DNA of 64,000 nt from Pedobacter steynii (GTDB lineage: Bacteria; Bacteroidota; Bacteroidia; Sphingobacteriales; Sphingobacteriaceae), in assembly GCF_900103665.1 (NCBI RefSeq), contig NZ_FNGY01000002.1, forward strand, positions 248,001 through 312,000. The letters run 5' to 3'. The translations under genes were made by a program, and so were the position numbers. This document shows, piece by piece, positions 50,716 through 60,800 of this stretch (position 1 is the stretch's first letter; each line of letters begins with the position of its first letter). Under the pieces are notes generated by a model. The model was not told the DNA's origin. It saw only the letters and a list, made by a program, of their open reading frames with translations, and searched no databases.

Positions 50716-51391
50716 ATTTAAGCGCATCTTTGTACGTCCTTCCAATCGGAAGTTGCTTACCATCTTTTAGCACCACAAACTGTGAATTATGGGATAAGAT
50801 GTGCGCTTTTTGAACGATGTAAGATTTATGAATCCTTACAAAACCAAGCTTTACATTTTTTTCAATGAAATCAGAGAAACGTTGTAAAACCAGGTACTGT
50901 TTATATCTTGTGATGATCTTCAGATATTCTCCAAATCCCTCAATCCATTGTATTTCGCTCAAAGGCACCTTATTTAACATATAGTCTGATCTGAAGGTCA
51001 GGAATTCTTTTTCCACCTCCGGGTCAGTCAGCTTTCGGTAGTCAATTGCCTTTTGAACTGCCTTAAGGAAGCGCTCGGGAAATACCGGTTTAACCAGGTA
51101 ATCGATGACATCCAGGTCATAGGCCTTTGCTGCATGGGTAGGGTCGGCGGTAATGAAAATACCTAGTTTTCCTTTAGGAATCAGCGCTAACATCTCTGTT
51201 CCCGAAAGCCCGGGCATTTCAATATCGAGAATGAACAGTTCTACCTCATCAAGGCGGTTGTATTGAAGTGCTTCCACAGGGTTCAGGAAACAGGCCAGCA
51301 GTTCGATTTCAGGAAGATCGTCGCAGTATTTGCGAATGAGTTCCAATGCCGGAGACTCATCATCAACATAAATGGCTTTGATTGCGGTCAT
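50714..51391 (-). CDS. LytTR-family response regulator
   Basis: Response regulator of 225 residues. Receiver domain (about 1-120): acidic pocket D10/D11, phospho-acceptor D56 in FILDIEMPG, K at about 100 in VIDYLVKPV. LytTR DNA-binding domain (about 130-225): IQWIEGFGEYLKIITRYKQYLVLQ, then FVRIHKSYIV. LytTR domains bind direct repeats. It overlaps the kinase stop by four bases (ATGA), so the pair is translationally coupled. Likely targets are its own divergent neighbours, the porin and the symporters. Confidence 0.94.
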   Translation of the reverse strand: MTAIKAIYVDDESPALELIRKYCDDLPEIELLACFLNPVEALQYNRLDEVELFILDIEMPGLSGTEMLALIPKGKLGIFITADPTHAAKAYDLDVIDYLVKPVFPERFLKAVQKAIDYRKLTDPEVEKEFLTFRSDYMLNKVPLSEIQWIEGFGEYLKIITRYKQYLVLQRFSDFIEKNVKLGFVRIHKSYIVQKAHILSHNSQFVVLKDGKQLPIGRTYKDALK

Positions 51392-52482
51392 ATTCTGATG
51401 GTTAATACGGTGCTGTAATCTACGCCCTTCTGAACAGATTCCAAATTATAGTTGTCCCCATACTGGTTGTCCAAAATCATTTTTAATACCTGAAGTCCCG
51501 CGCCCCTGTAGGATGGGGAATGGTCTGTTGTCTTCTGAACAGCTATAGAATTTGAGATCGAAAACACCGCTACAGCACCCTTGATTGATAATTTAAGCCT
51601 GATATAGGCCTTTTCATCCTGCCCTATAACCGAATACTTGACTGCGTTTTCGAAAAGAGTGAGGTAAATGGTTGGGGGGATTTCTACGAGACTAAAAAGC
51701 TCATTCGCTTCAAAGTCAAGATCCATATCCAGTTTGCTTTTACTTTTTAACTGATAGAGGGTAGCCAATGCGGTAATCATCTGAATTTCCCGTTCTATGG
51801 GGATTGTTTTTTTTTCCACCTCATAAGTTGTGTATTGCATTAAGAGGCTGAGCTGTTTAATCAGGTTTGCCGAGATACTGTCAGTTGCGTAGGTATAAGA
51901 GTAAATATTGTTCAGCGTATTAAAGAGGAAATGTGGGTTGATCTTTGATTTTACCAATTCCAGATCCGCTTCCTTTTTCCTGATGACCAGTTCGGCAAGT
52001 TCCTGTTCCACGATCAGTTTATACCTTGATATGCCCTGCATGGAAGGAACGAGTATAATGATGAGTTGTGTGAGGTAGATCATGAAAATGTATTTTCCTT
52101 CTGCCGCCACGCTATTGTCGAAAAGCTCAGGTTCGAGCAGGATTCTGATCAGACTGGAGATCACAAAAACACCTGCGGTGTACAACACGTATTCCCCATA
52201 TCTTTTAGTCTGGTAATATTGAGGGACGAGCCTTTTGAAGCATAAAACGTACAGCGGAATATTTATGGCCAGCATAAACAGCAACCGGTATAAAGCGTCC
52301 TGAAGGCTAAACAAGCTGAGGTAAACGTAAGCACTAACGCCAATAAATCCAAGCCAGAACAAGACATGCTGCATATAGATCACACCAGGCCACTTTCCAT
52401 TCAGCAGGACGTTCATTACCTTTTTTTCAAAAGATAGCCTCAGGATCAAAATCAAAAAGACAAGGTTTAATAGCAGGATCAT
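51388..52482 (-). CDS. LytS-type sensor histidine kinase
   Basis: Kinase of 364 residues. Five to six N-terminal membrane helices (about 1-150) form a sensor without a recognised extracellular domain. A coiled linker leads to the His_kinase domain with the phospho-acceptor in KSKINPHFLFNTLNNIY (around residue 185), followed by an ATPase domain with FENAVKYSV and YRGAGLQVLKMIL. It is coupled to the LytTR regulator. Divergence from a porin and dicarboxylate-type symporters suggests that it senses carboxylates or amino acids, an inference from context. Confidence 0.9.
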   Translation of the reverse strand: MILLLNLVFLILILRLSFEKKVMNVLLNGKWPGVIYMQHVLFWLGFIGVSAYVYLSLFSLQDALYRLLFMLAINIPLYVLCFKRLVPQYYQTKRYGEYVLYTAGVFVISSLIRILLEPELFDNSVAAEGKYIFMIYLTQLIIILVPSMQGISRYKLIVEQELAELVIRKKEADLELVKSKINPHFLFNTLNNIYSYTYATDSISANLIKQLSLLMQYTTYEVEKKTIPIEREIQMITALATLYQLKSKSKLDMDLDFEANELFSLVEIPPTIYLTLFENAVKYSVIGQDEKAYIRLKLSIKGAVAVFSISNSIAVQKTTDHSPSYRGAGLQVLKMILDNQYGDNYNLESVQKGVDYSTVLTIRI

Positions 52483-52510
52483 TTGTTCATGGCGATTTGG
52501 TCAGTTCTGG

Positions 52511-52539
52511 TCGTTCGTTTATTTATTCTGTCGTTTATT
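52511..52539. promoter_or_regulatory. Direct CGTT repeats in kinase/porin divergent region
   Basis: TCGTTTATT occurs at 52515-52523 and 52531-52539, with another TCGTT at 52511. Starts 20 bases apart (52511 and 52531) are about two helical turns, the geometry LytTR proteins favour. They lie 29 bases or more upstream of the kinase start. Confidence 0.4.
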
Positions 52540-52593
52540 GATATAAATCCTTTTCAACAGTCCTTATACCCATATTTAATTTCCGGGTGCAGC

Positions 52594-52621
52594 TATTTGT
52601 TGTCCTGGAAACAACCAAATA
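52594..52621. promoter_or_regulatory. Imperfect inverted repeat before porin gene
   Basis: TATTTGTTGT (52594-52603) faces ACAACCAAATA (52611-52621), paired with one bulged base. It lies 16 bases before the porin ATG at 52637, where it could block or stabilise the leader. Confidence 0.35.
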
Positions 52622-52636
52622 TAAAACTTAAGATAG

Positions 52637-53956
52637 ATGAGGGCTAATATCTCTATTTTTTCGGTGATCAGAAATACAGGACTTCTTTTTTTGGGAATGA
52701 TCCTGGCACTTGGAATGGCCCTCTTTTTGCCGGATCCTTCTTTTAGTCAGGAGAGAAAGCAAGATAAAATGATCCGGTTTTCCGCCTATGCACAGTTCTG
52801 GGCAAGGTATACGATGATGAACCCTGGCAGCAGGATCAACGAAAGTAGGGTGGCGAATACGGCAGACCTGTCTCTAAGAAGATTCAGAGTAAAAGTTACG
52901 GCCAATCCAATTGATCATTTGATGTTTGTCGTTCAGGCCGGTACCACTAATCTGACCTCCCTTTCCCACAGTGAAAGTCCAATTGAATTGCTGGATGCTT
53001 ATGGGGAATATCAATTTAATAAACGCCTGAGCCTCGGAGGAGGGCGTTCAAACTGGAAAGGGCTTACACGGTTTGCCGCGGGGCCCGGATCAACTTTGTT
53101 ATATGATGTTCCATTCCTGATCCTTGGAAATGTGAACCGTACAGACCTTACCCTCCGAAACCTGAATCTATTTGCAAAGGGGCAGCTTGGGCGATTGGAT
53201 TACAGATTGATTGTTGCGAAACCTTATATCCCTGTAACTGCTAAACCCCGGGAAGGAATTGCTAATTTCAATAACCTGAAGGTTAAACCCAACCTCTCTG
53301 CTTATGTAAAATGGCAGTTCTTTGAGAAAGAAAGTAATGTTTCTCCAATCTCTGCCGGAACTTACCTGGGCAAGAAAAAAGTGCTGGCGATTGGTATCGG
53401 TGCCGAATATCAAAAAGACCTGTTATGGAGCCTGAATTCCCGAGATACGGTTTTAAATAGCATGAAGCTCTTCAGCGCAGATGTCTTTTTTGATACACCG
53501 TTGAATAAAGAAACCGGGACTTCCCTGAATATTTTTGCTGCTGCATTTCTCCATGATTACGGACCTGGCTATATTCGCAACCTGGGGATAAACAATATGG
53601 CAAATGGTATGGACAGTAAAATAGCTACCTTTAATGGAGCCGGAAATGCTTATCCTGTAGTTGGAACAGGAAAAAGCCTGATCCTTCAGTCGGGAGTTAC
53701 CCTGCCATATTTTAACCGGCGAACCAGAAAAACCAGACTGATGCCCGCTTTTGGCATCCAGTATTCCCGTTTCGACCACTTATCGGATCCCATGTTTAGC
53801 TATGACCTCGGATTGAGTTTACTGCTTAGAGATCATTCTTCCAAATTCGTTTTCAATGCCCAGAACAGACCAATTTATAATACTCAGGGAACAGCACTCA
53901 AAGTTACCGAGAGGAAAATGATGTTTGTTCTGATGTACCATATCAATATAGACTAA
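52637..53956 (+). CDS. Outer-membrane porin-like protein
   Basis: Protein of 439 residues with an N-terminal signal sequence (long n-region, cleaved near PSFSQE) and a barrel-type body with alternating aromatic strands: MIRFSAYAQFWARYTMMNPG, RRFRVKVTANPIDHLMFVVQAG and ending FVLMYHINID. It fits phosphate-selective-porin/OprP-like or other general Bacteroidota porins, without a TonB plug. It precedes the two symporters by 14 bases, so it may supply their substrate across the outer membrane. It diverges from the LytS kinase gene. Confidence 0.8.
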   Translation: MRANISIFSVIRNTGLLFLGMILALGMALFLPDPSFSQERKQDKMIRFSAYAQFWARYTMMNPGSRINESRVANTADLSLRRFRVKVTANPIDHLMFVVQAGTTNLTSLSHSESPIELLDAYGEYQFNKRLSLGGGRSNWKGLTRFAAGPGSTLLYDVPFLILGNVNRTDLTLRNLNLFAKGQLGRLDYRLIVAKPYIPVTAKPREGIANFNNLKVKPNLSAYVKWQFFEKESNVSPISAGTYLGKKKVLAIGIGAEYQKDLLWSLNSRDTVLNSMKLFSADVFFDTPLNKETGTSLNIFAAAFLHDYGPGYIRNLGINNMANGMDSKIATFNGAGNAYPVVGTGKSLILQSGVTLPYFNRRTRKTRLMPAFGIQYSRFDHLSDPMFSYDLGLSLLLRDHSSKFVFNAQNRPIYNTQGTALKVTERKMMFVLMYHINID

Positions 53957-53970
53957 TAAAAAAGAGCCAC

Positions 53971-55272
53971 ATGTTAATCGAAAAATCACCTCAACCTGCT
54001 TTTCAGCAGAACAAACAGCCAGGAAGTATATGGTTTCGGATACTCGCGAACCTGACTTTCTGGGTACTTATCGCCATTATTGCCGGTGTAGTGCTGGGTA
54101 GTTATGCCCCTGCAACTGCTGTGAAAATGGAAATTATAGGAAAGACCTTTATCGACATCATCAAGCTCTTCATCGCGCCGATTATCTTTTTGACTATAGT
54201 TTTGGGAATCAGCGGGATGGGAGATCTGAAAAAGGTAGGCAGAATAGGCCTGAAATCACTTTTATATTTTGAAATCGTTTCTACTTTCTCTCTGGCCATC
54301 GGCATTTTAATGGCTGTTTTGTTAAAGCCCGGAAATATTGATAAGTCTAAACTTCAAATTGGGGACGCCTCGAAATATACTTCCGGACCTGCAAAGGATT
54401 TTGACTGGGTACATTTCTTTATGAACAACATGACCATTCAGGTACTGGTTGTCGCCATTATTGTAGGGGTTATTCTCAATTACTCCAGACATCGTGAAAA
54501 AGCAGTCAGAGGTTTAGGGCGGTTGTCTAAGATTGTCTTTTTGGGGCTAAAGTATGTGATGTACCTGGCACCCCTTGGTGCTTTTGGCGGGATGGCTTAT
54601 ACCGTAGGTAAATTTGGCCTTCATACCCTCGTTCCATTGGCAAAACTCATGGGAACAGTATACCTGACCATGGGGATTTTCATCTTCCTCGTTCTCGGCG
54701 GGATTATGAAATATTATCAAATGAGCATCTGGAAGTTCATCAAATATATAAAAGAAGAATTACTGCTGGTATTGGGTACCTCATCCTCAGAATCAGCCCT
54801 TCCATCGATTATGCAGAAGCTCGAAAAAATGGGTTGCAGCAAGTCTGTCGTCGGACTGGTTATCCCAACAGGCTATTCCTTTAACCTCGATGGTACCTCA
54901 ATCTACCTTTCTATGTCGGTGATTTTCCTTGCTCAGTTATATGGGGTTGAACTTTCTGCGTTGGAAATGCTCAGCATCATTGGAATATTGATGATCACTT
55001 CAAAGGGGGCTGCTGGTGTTACCGGCAGCGGGTTTATTGTACTGGCCTCTACTTTGGCGGCCCTGCACAAAATACCTATCGAAGGACTGGCCTTCTTACT
55101 CGGCGTAGATAAGTTTATGAGTGAGGCACGGGCGCTTACCAATATCATTGGCAATGGAGTCGCGACCATTGTGATCGCCAAAAGTGAGAAAGAATTTAAT
55201 CCGGTCATAGAAAGCGGGGAAGAACAGGCAGCTGAAGCGATAGAAAACAGCGTACCATTAATTGCCAATTAA
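53971..55272 (+). CDS. Dicarboxylate/amino-acid:cation symporter
   Basis: Inner-membrane symporter of 433 residues in the DAACS (GltP/DctA) family. Eight membrane helices plus two re-entrant loops are indicated by the motifs GTSSSESALPSIMQKLE (HP1), PTGYSFNLDGTSIYLSM (TM7), TSKGAAGVTGSGFIVLAST (HP2) and DKFMSEARALTNIIGNGVATIVIAK (TM8). The cation-binding NLDGT and the arginine of TM8 (typical of dicarboxylate rather than glutamate carriers when followed by this context) are intact. It follows the porin by 14 bases. Confidence 0.95.
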   Translation: MLIEKSPQPAFQQNKQPGSIWFRILANLTFWVLIAIIAGVVLGSYAPATAVKMEIIGKTFIDIIKLFIAPIIFLTIVLGISGMGDLKKVGRIGLKSLLYFEIVSTFSLAIGILMAVLLKPGNIDKSKLQIGDASKYTSGPAKDFDWVHFFMNNMTIQVLVVAIIVGVILNYSRHREKAVRGLGRLSKIVFLGLKYVMYLAPLGAFGGMAYTVGKFGLHTLVPLAKLMGTVYLTMGIFIFLVLGGIMKYYQMSIWKFIKYIKEELLLVLGTSSSESALPSIMQKLEKMGCSKSVVGLVIPTGYSFNLDGTSIYLSMSVIFLAQLYGVELSALEMLSIIGILMITSKGAAGVTGSGFIVLASTLAALHKIPIEGLAFLLGVDKFMSEARALTNIIGNGVATIVIAKSEKEFNPVIESGEEQAAEAIENSVPLIAN

Positions 55273-55318
55273 CTAATGCTTTTGAGTACCTTCATCCTAA
55301 AAAATACCGCCAAAAAAA

Positions 55319-56506
55319 TTGAGTATCCTGACAAAAACAGACCTGAACCTGCATAAGCTGAACCGCTACTTAAGCCTGCAGATACTCGCGGCCATCGTTT
55401 TGGGAACGCTTTGCGGTGTTTGTTTTCCGAAGTTTGCGATACCAATGCAATGGGTAGGTACGTCATTCGTTACCGTTATTGAACCTTTTGTGCCGCCGAT
55501 CATTTTCCTGAGTATTGTCAGTTTGTTTGGCAGTCTGGAAAATCTGAAACTTGCCGGAAGGATCACGATTAAGGCGCTTGTTTATTTCGTTGTAGTTAGC
55601 GCTATGGCAATTGTTTTTGGCATTTGCAGTGCCTTACTGATTAAGCCCGGGAGGATAGACAAGGGGTTTTTAGGCGCAATTTCTCCTCCAAAAGTAGTGG
55701 AAAGTAACTATAACGACTGGTTAAATGTGGTACTGCAAAACAGCATGCTCATCATCCTTGTTCTGGCCATCGTAATTGGTCTTTTTATCAATCAATACAA
55801 ACACAGAAATGAGGTGATCAGGGTGATTGATCGATTAAAGCTAACCTTGCTGACACTGTTAAGATACCTCTTTCTGCTGGCTCCAATCGTTACTTTCTGC
55901 GGGATTGCTTATACGGTTGGCCGTTATGGACTGGATACCCTGGTTCCTATAGGTAAGATGCTGGCAGGGACTTATATTGCGATGTTTCTTTTTGTACTCA
56001 TCGTGCTTGGGAGTCTCCTGGCCGCTTTCAAGGTGAATGTTTTTACATTCCTGGGGCACATAAAAAATGAACTTTTATATGCGCTGGGTACTTCTTCCTC
56101 CAGTTCTGTTATTCCGCTATTGATGGAAAGACTGGAAGGGCTTGGCTTGAAACAACCGGTAGTAAGACTGGTTACGGTGACCGGCAACTCTCTGAATCTG
56201 AATGGAACCTGTATTTATCTGGGGATGTCGGTCATGTTCCTGGCCCAGCTCAACAACATCAGCTTTTCATTTTCTGAACTCTGTAGCATCGTGATGATTG
56301 TTTTGCTGACTTCAAAAGGCGCATCTGGAATACCAGGTACAGGTTTTCTCGCTTTGGTCACCACGGTTGGCAGCATTCATAAGATTCCGGTAGAGGGACT
56401 GGCGGTATTGCTTAGTATCGACCGCTTTATGAGTGAAGCAAGGGCAATCACGAATACGATAGGGCATAGTGTGGCTGCATTGGTGGTGTCCAAAAGTGAA
56501 AAATAA
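55319..56506 (+). CDS. Second DAACS-type symporter, diverged
   Basis: Paralogue of 395 residues directly after the first symporter. The same helices are present but key motifs differ: GTSSSSSVIPLLMERLE (HP1), VTGNSLNLNGTCIYLGM (TM7, Asn in place of the Asp of NLDGT) and DRFMSEARAITNTIGHSVAALVVSK (TM8, GH for GN). Cation coupling or substrate could therefore differ. There is no ATG upstream; an in-frame TTG at 55319 is the best start, as the frame is closed by a stop at 55298 and the next ATG is inside a helix. The gap to the first symporter is 46 bases. Confidence 0.88.
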   Translation: MSILTKTDLNLHKLNRYLSLQILAAIVLGTLCGVCFPKFAIPMQWVGTSFVTVIEPFVPPIIFLSIVSLFGSLENLKLAGRITIKALVYFVVVSAMAIVFGICSALLIKPGRIDKGFLGAISPPKVVESNYNDWLNVVLQNSMLIILVLAIVIGLFINQYKHRNEVIRVIDRLKLTLLTLLRYLFLLAPIVTFCGIAYTVGRYGLDTLVPIGKMLAGTYIAMFLFVLIVLGSLLAAFKVNVFTFLGHIKNELLYALGTSSSSSVIPLLMERLEGLGLKQPVVRLVTVTGNSLNLNGTCIYLGMSVMFLAQLNNISFSFSELCSIVMIVLLTSKGASGIPGTGFLALVTTVGSIHKIPVEGLAVLLSIDRFMSEARAITNTIGHSVAALVVSKSEK

Positions 56507-56583
56507 AAAAACTTTTATATCTTCACCACAGAATATAATTATCAACGGCCAATATTAATCGCTGCTGTTTATCGCATTTCTGC

Positions 56584-57606
56584 ATGAAGCTATATCAATT
56601 AATTACAGAAATTAAAGCACTGGAAGATGTATCCACATTTTCGAAACATGAACAATTGGTTCAGGGAATTATCAATGCCCTGGATCAGAAAATATTGGTC
56701 AGGGGAGATGCTTTACCTTCAGTAAACCGGATGATCAGGGAAATTGGCTTTGCAGGGGAAACCATTGCAAAGGCTTATAAGGAACTGGTGAGCAGAGGCA
56801 TTCTGGAATCTAAGCACAGAAAGGGATACTTTGTTGCGACAGAAGATACGGAACAGCATTTGAGGGTCTGTTTGCTATTATATGCATTTGATACCTTTCA
56901 GGAAACATTTTACCAAAGCTTCAGGAATAAATTAGGCGAGAATATCCAGTTGGATCTTTTCTTTCACCATAACAATTTTTCCGTATTTGAGAATACGATC
57001 AATAATGTAAAAGGAAAGTACGGCATGTATGTGATCGCTCCGATTGACCTTCCTGAATCCATACCATTGGTTGCGCAATTTCCGATGAATAAGCTGCTGA
57101 TCGTGGACAGACAGTTAAACCTGAATGAAGAGCATTCCTATATTGTACAGGAGTTTAAGCAATCATCCTATAATGCCTTTGTGGAACTCGCAGATCGTAT
57201 TAAAGAATTTGACGAGTTTGTATTCTTTTTTAAGCAGAAATCGGCAGAGCCAAATGACATCATGGACTCTTTTCAGCGTTTTATTAAGGACTATAATGTT
57301 AATGGTACTGTAAAAAGTAAATATGAATTGGGTAGCATCGCGCCAAATAAAGTTTACTTTACCATCCATAATTTAGAACTATGGGAAATCCTTAAAGACT
57401 CTAAAATTAAAGGATTGAAACCCGGAAAAGATTTGGGCATATTGTCTCATAATGATGACAATATTAAAGAAATCATCTTTGATGGAATTACTACATTCTC
57501 TATTGATTTTGCTCAAATGGGTGAAATGGCAGCGGAATTTGTACTATGCAGAAAACCCATACAACACATCATGAAGAATCAGCTAATTAGAAGAAATTCT
57601 TTATAG
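56584..57606 (+). CDS. GntR-type regulator with LacI-like ligand domain
   Basis: Regulator of 340 residues. The winged helix-turn-helix (about 15-85) reads KILVRGDALPSVNRMIREIGFAGETIAKAYKELVSRGILESKHRKGYFV (shown in part order), a GntR pattern. The remainder (about 95-330) is a periplasmic-binding-like fold, as in the GntR members that sit next to SusCD loci: MYVIAPIDLPESIPLV, LLIVDRQLN and DLGILSHNDDNIKEI. Gene order makes the following SusC/SusD locus (57886 onward) its likely target, with a sugar or derivative as ligand. Confidence 0.88.
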   Translation: MKLYQLITEIKALEDVSTFSKHEQLVQGIINALDQKILVRGDALPSVNRMIREIGFAGETIAKAYKELVSRGILESKHRKGYFVATEDTEQHLRVCLLLYAFDTFQETFYQSFRNKLGENIQLDLFFHHNNFSVFENTINNVKGKYGMYVIAPIDLPESIPLVAQFPMNKLLIVDRQLNLNEEHSYIVQEFKQSSYNAFVELADRIKEFDEFVFFFKQKSAEPNDIMDSFQRFIKDYNVNGTVKSKYELGSIAPNKVYFTIHNLELWEILKDSKIKGLKPGKDLGILSHNDDNIKEIIFDGITTFSIDFAQMGEMAAEFVLCRKPIQHIMKNQLIRRNSL

Positions 57607-57702
57607 AATATCGCTGTATTGTGTTGAATTTCATTCTCTTATCTAGATACTAACTTACCGGGTACTAATTCTGTTTTTCAAAAAGGCTTCTCAAAAATAA
57701 AT

Positions 57703-57732
57703 TTTGGAATGTAAAATATTATTACAATCTTG
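57703..57732 (+). promoter_or_regulatory. Possible promoter of third SusC locus
   Basis: TTTG (57703-57706) and CAATCTTG (57725-57732, two mismatches to TAnnTTTG) are 18 bases apart. The predicted start site falls at the beginning of the TAGTG repeat. Confidence 0.3.
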
Positions 57733-57736
57733 GTAC

Positions 57737-57756
57737 TAGTGTAGTGTAGTGTAGTG
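57737..57756 (+). repeat. Pentanucleotide tandem repeat (TAGTG)4
   Basis: Four exact copies of TAGTG followed by TA, about 130 bases before susC (57886) and just after a promoter-like pair. Such repeats can vary in number by slippage and so alter expression. Confidence 0.7.
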
Positions 57757-57885
57757 TAAACATGCTAGCTATACAAATCAACGAGCCAACCAAATATAAA
57801 TGATGAAAGAATGCTGCAATCTGTGGGATCTACCTGCCTCTACTCGTCTGGTTTATTATTCCTTTCTGAACCAAACTAAATCAAT

Positions 57886-60800
57886 ATGAAATATAATTTT
57901 ACCAGATTTTTTTCAATGTACAGCTGTTGGCTATTGCTGCTGGTTTGCATTGGTACTGCAACTTCGCTAAATGCTCAAACCGCCGGGCAACGGCTTACGG
58001 GGGTGGTCATTGACAGCGTCGACAGGGCACCGATTCCAAATGCTTCTGTTACCATAAAAGGAACAAAACAGGGAACCCAGACAGACAATATGGGACGGTT
58101 TATCCTGGATGTTTCCGGAGAAGGAGCAACGCTGATCTTCTCTTACGTGAGTTACAAGCCCAGAGAACTCTACGTCCAGAAAGGTAAACCAGTAACGGTA
58201 AGGATGGTGTCTGCGCAGGATCGCCTGGAAGAGGTGGCAATTGTGGCTTATGGCACACAGAAGAAAAGCAGTATGGTGGCTTCAATCACCACAATAGATC
58301 CAAAAGAACTAAAAGGTCCCACCTCAAACCTGACCACAATGCTTGCCGGTCGGATCGCAGGGATGGTGGCCTATCAGCGAAGTGGCGAGCCTGGTATGGA
58401 CAACGCCTCTTTCTTTATCAGAGGGGTAGGTAGTTTTGGTGCCGGAAAAAAAGACCCTTTAATCCTGATTGATGGAATGGAATCGACAGGGACAGACCTG
58501 GCGAGGTTGCAGCCAGATGATATTGCAGGCTTTTCTGTACTTAAAGATGCAGCAGCCTCTTCATTATATGGAGCAAGGGGCGCAAACGGTGTGGTATTGG
58601 TGACCACCAAACAAGGAGAGATCGGTGCCGCAAGATTTAATGTAAGGTTTGAGAACTCACTATCATCCAATACAAGAAATTTCAAATTTGCAGATAACAT
58701 CACGTATATGAATCTGGCAAATGAAGCGGTCTTAACAAGAGACCCTAAAAAAAGCCTGCCTTATCTTCCTAACAAAATCGACCATACCGCTGCCGGAGAC
58801 AATCCATTACTCTACCCAAATAACAATTGGATAGAACAGTTGATTAAAGACTATACGAATAACCAGCGTTTCAATATGAACGTAAGCGGGGGAGGAAATA
58901 CGGCACGCTATTATGTTGCCGGAACTTATAACGTAGACAATGGTATTTTAAGAACCGACAAGAAAAACAATTTAGATAACAACATTAAAATTAAGAACTA
59001 TGCGGTGCGCTCTAATGTGAATTTAAAGCTTACACCGACTACAGAGGCCATCGTAAGGACTTCTGCTCAGTTTGATGATTATACGGGGCCTATTGGCGGC
59101 CGCGATGAATGGGGCAACCTCATTAATGGTGGTGCCGCGGTATTTCAAACTGCACTGTGGTCTAATCCCGTGATGTTCCCCGCAGTATATCCGGCAGAAT
59201 ATTCGCCATTTTCAAAACATCCCCTGTTTGGCAACGCTTTTATTGGCGATTCACAAAATATGTACATTAACCCCTATGCGAGGATGGTTTCGGGGTATCA
59301 GCAATACAATACCTCAACAGTAAACGTCCAGCTGGAATTAAAACAGGACCTGAAGGCGATTACAGAAGGGTTGTCGACCAGATTAATGGCTTATACCCAG
59401 CGCTATTCTTACTTTGATGTTGCCCGTAGTTTTAATCCGTTTTACTACAATCTGAGCGTTATTCCAGGAAGCACAGAACGAATTCTTTCTCCATTAAATC
59501 CCCTGGGCGGTACTGAATTTCTAAGTTATAATCAGGGAAACAGAAATCAGAATACCACCACATATGGAGAACTTGCGGTTAACTACAGCAGAACATTTAA
59601 AGAAAAACATGCAGTTACAGGGATGCTGATCGGTATCCTTAGAAATTACCTTACGGCTAACGGAGGCGATCTGCAGGCCTCATTACCATCAAGGAACTTA
59701 GGTGTTTCCGGAAGATTAACCTATGCTTATGATAACCGGTATCTTTTCGAAGGTAACTTTGGGTACAATGGCTCTGAACGTTTTGCACCCAACCACCGCT
59801 TTGGTTTCTTCCCTTCGGCGGGTGTTGGATGGAATGTTTCTGAGGAGAACTTCTTTGAGCCGCTTAAATCTGTGATCACCAGGCTTAAGCTTAGAGGTAC
59901 TTATGGTTTGGTTGGAAATGACCAGATCGGAAGGTCGGAAGACCGGTTCTTTTACCTTTCCAATGTCGATCCCAATAGTAACGGCCGGGGATATACCTGG
60001 GGTGATAAATGGGATTTTTACCGACCGGGTTATTACATCAGCAGGTATGAAAATTACGACATCACCTGGGAAAAAGCCACAACCACAGATCTGGGCTTTG
60101 ACCTGAACTTCAAAAATGGATTCTCGATGGTGTTTGATTATTACAAATCCATCCGCAGCAATATCCTGATGGGCCGGTCCAATATTCCCAGCACAATGGG
60201 CTTTAACACCACCGTGCAGGCCAACGTAGGTAAAGCAAAAAACGAGGGCTTTGACCTGGCACTGGACTATAGCAAAACATTTGGCTCCAATTGGTGGATA
60301 CAGGCAAGAGGTAATTTTACTTATGCCAGAAATGAAGTGATGGTTAACGAAGAGCCTGATTACCCGGAGGACTTAAAACATTTATCAAGATTAGGTTTCC
60401 CTTTTGAACAAAAATATGGTTTGATTGCGGAGCGTCTGTTTGTGGACGACATTGAGGCAAGAAACTCGCCGACTCAGAATTTTGGCGGATTGATCCCCAC
60501 CATGGGTGGAGATATCAAATACCGGGATATCAATGGAGATGGTCAGATCACTGACAAGGATAAAGTACCGATCGGCTTGTCGACAGACCCGGAGATTATT
60601 TATGGTTTTGGATTCTCTTTAGGATTCAAAGGCTTTGATGTGAGTACTTTCTTCCAGGGGTCTGCACGTTCTTCTTTCTTTATTGATCCGGGAAATATTA
60701 CACCTTTTGCACTGAATGGTTCTTTCCAAAATGGGTTACTGAAAGCGATTGCAGACGACCACTGGTCGGAAGATAACCGGAATTTACATGCCTTATGGCC

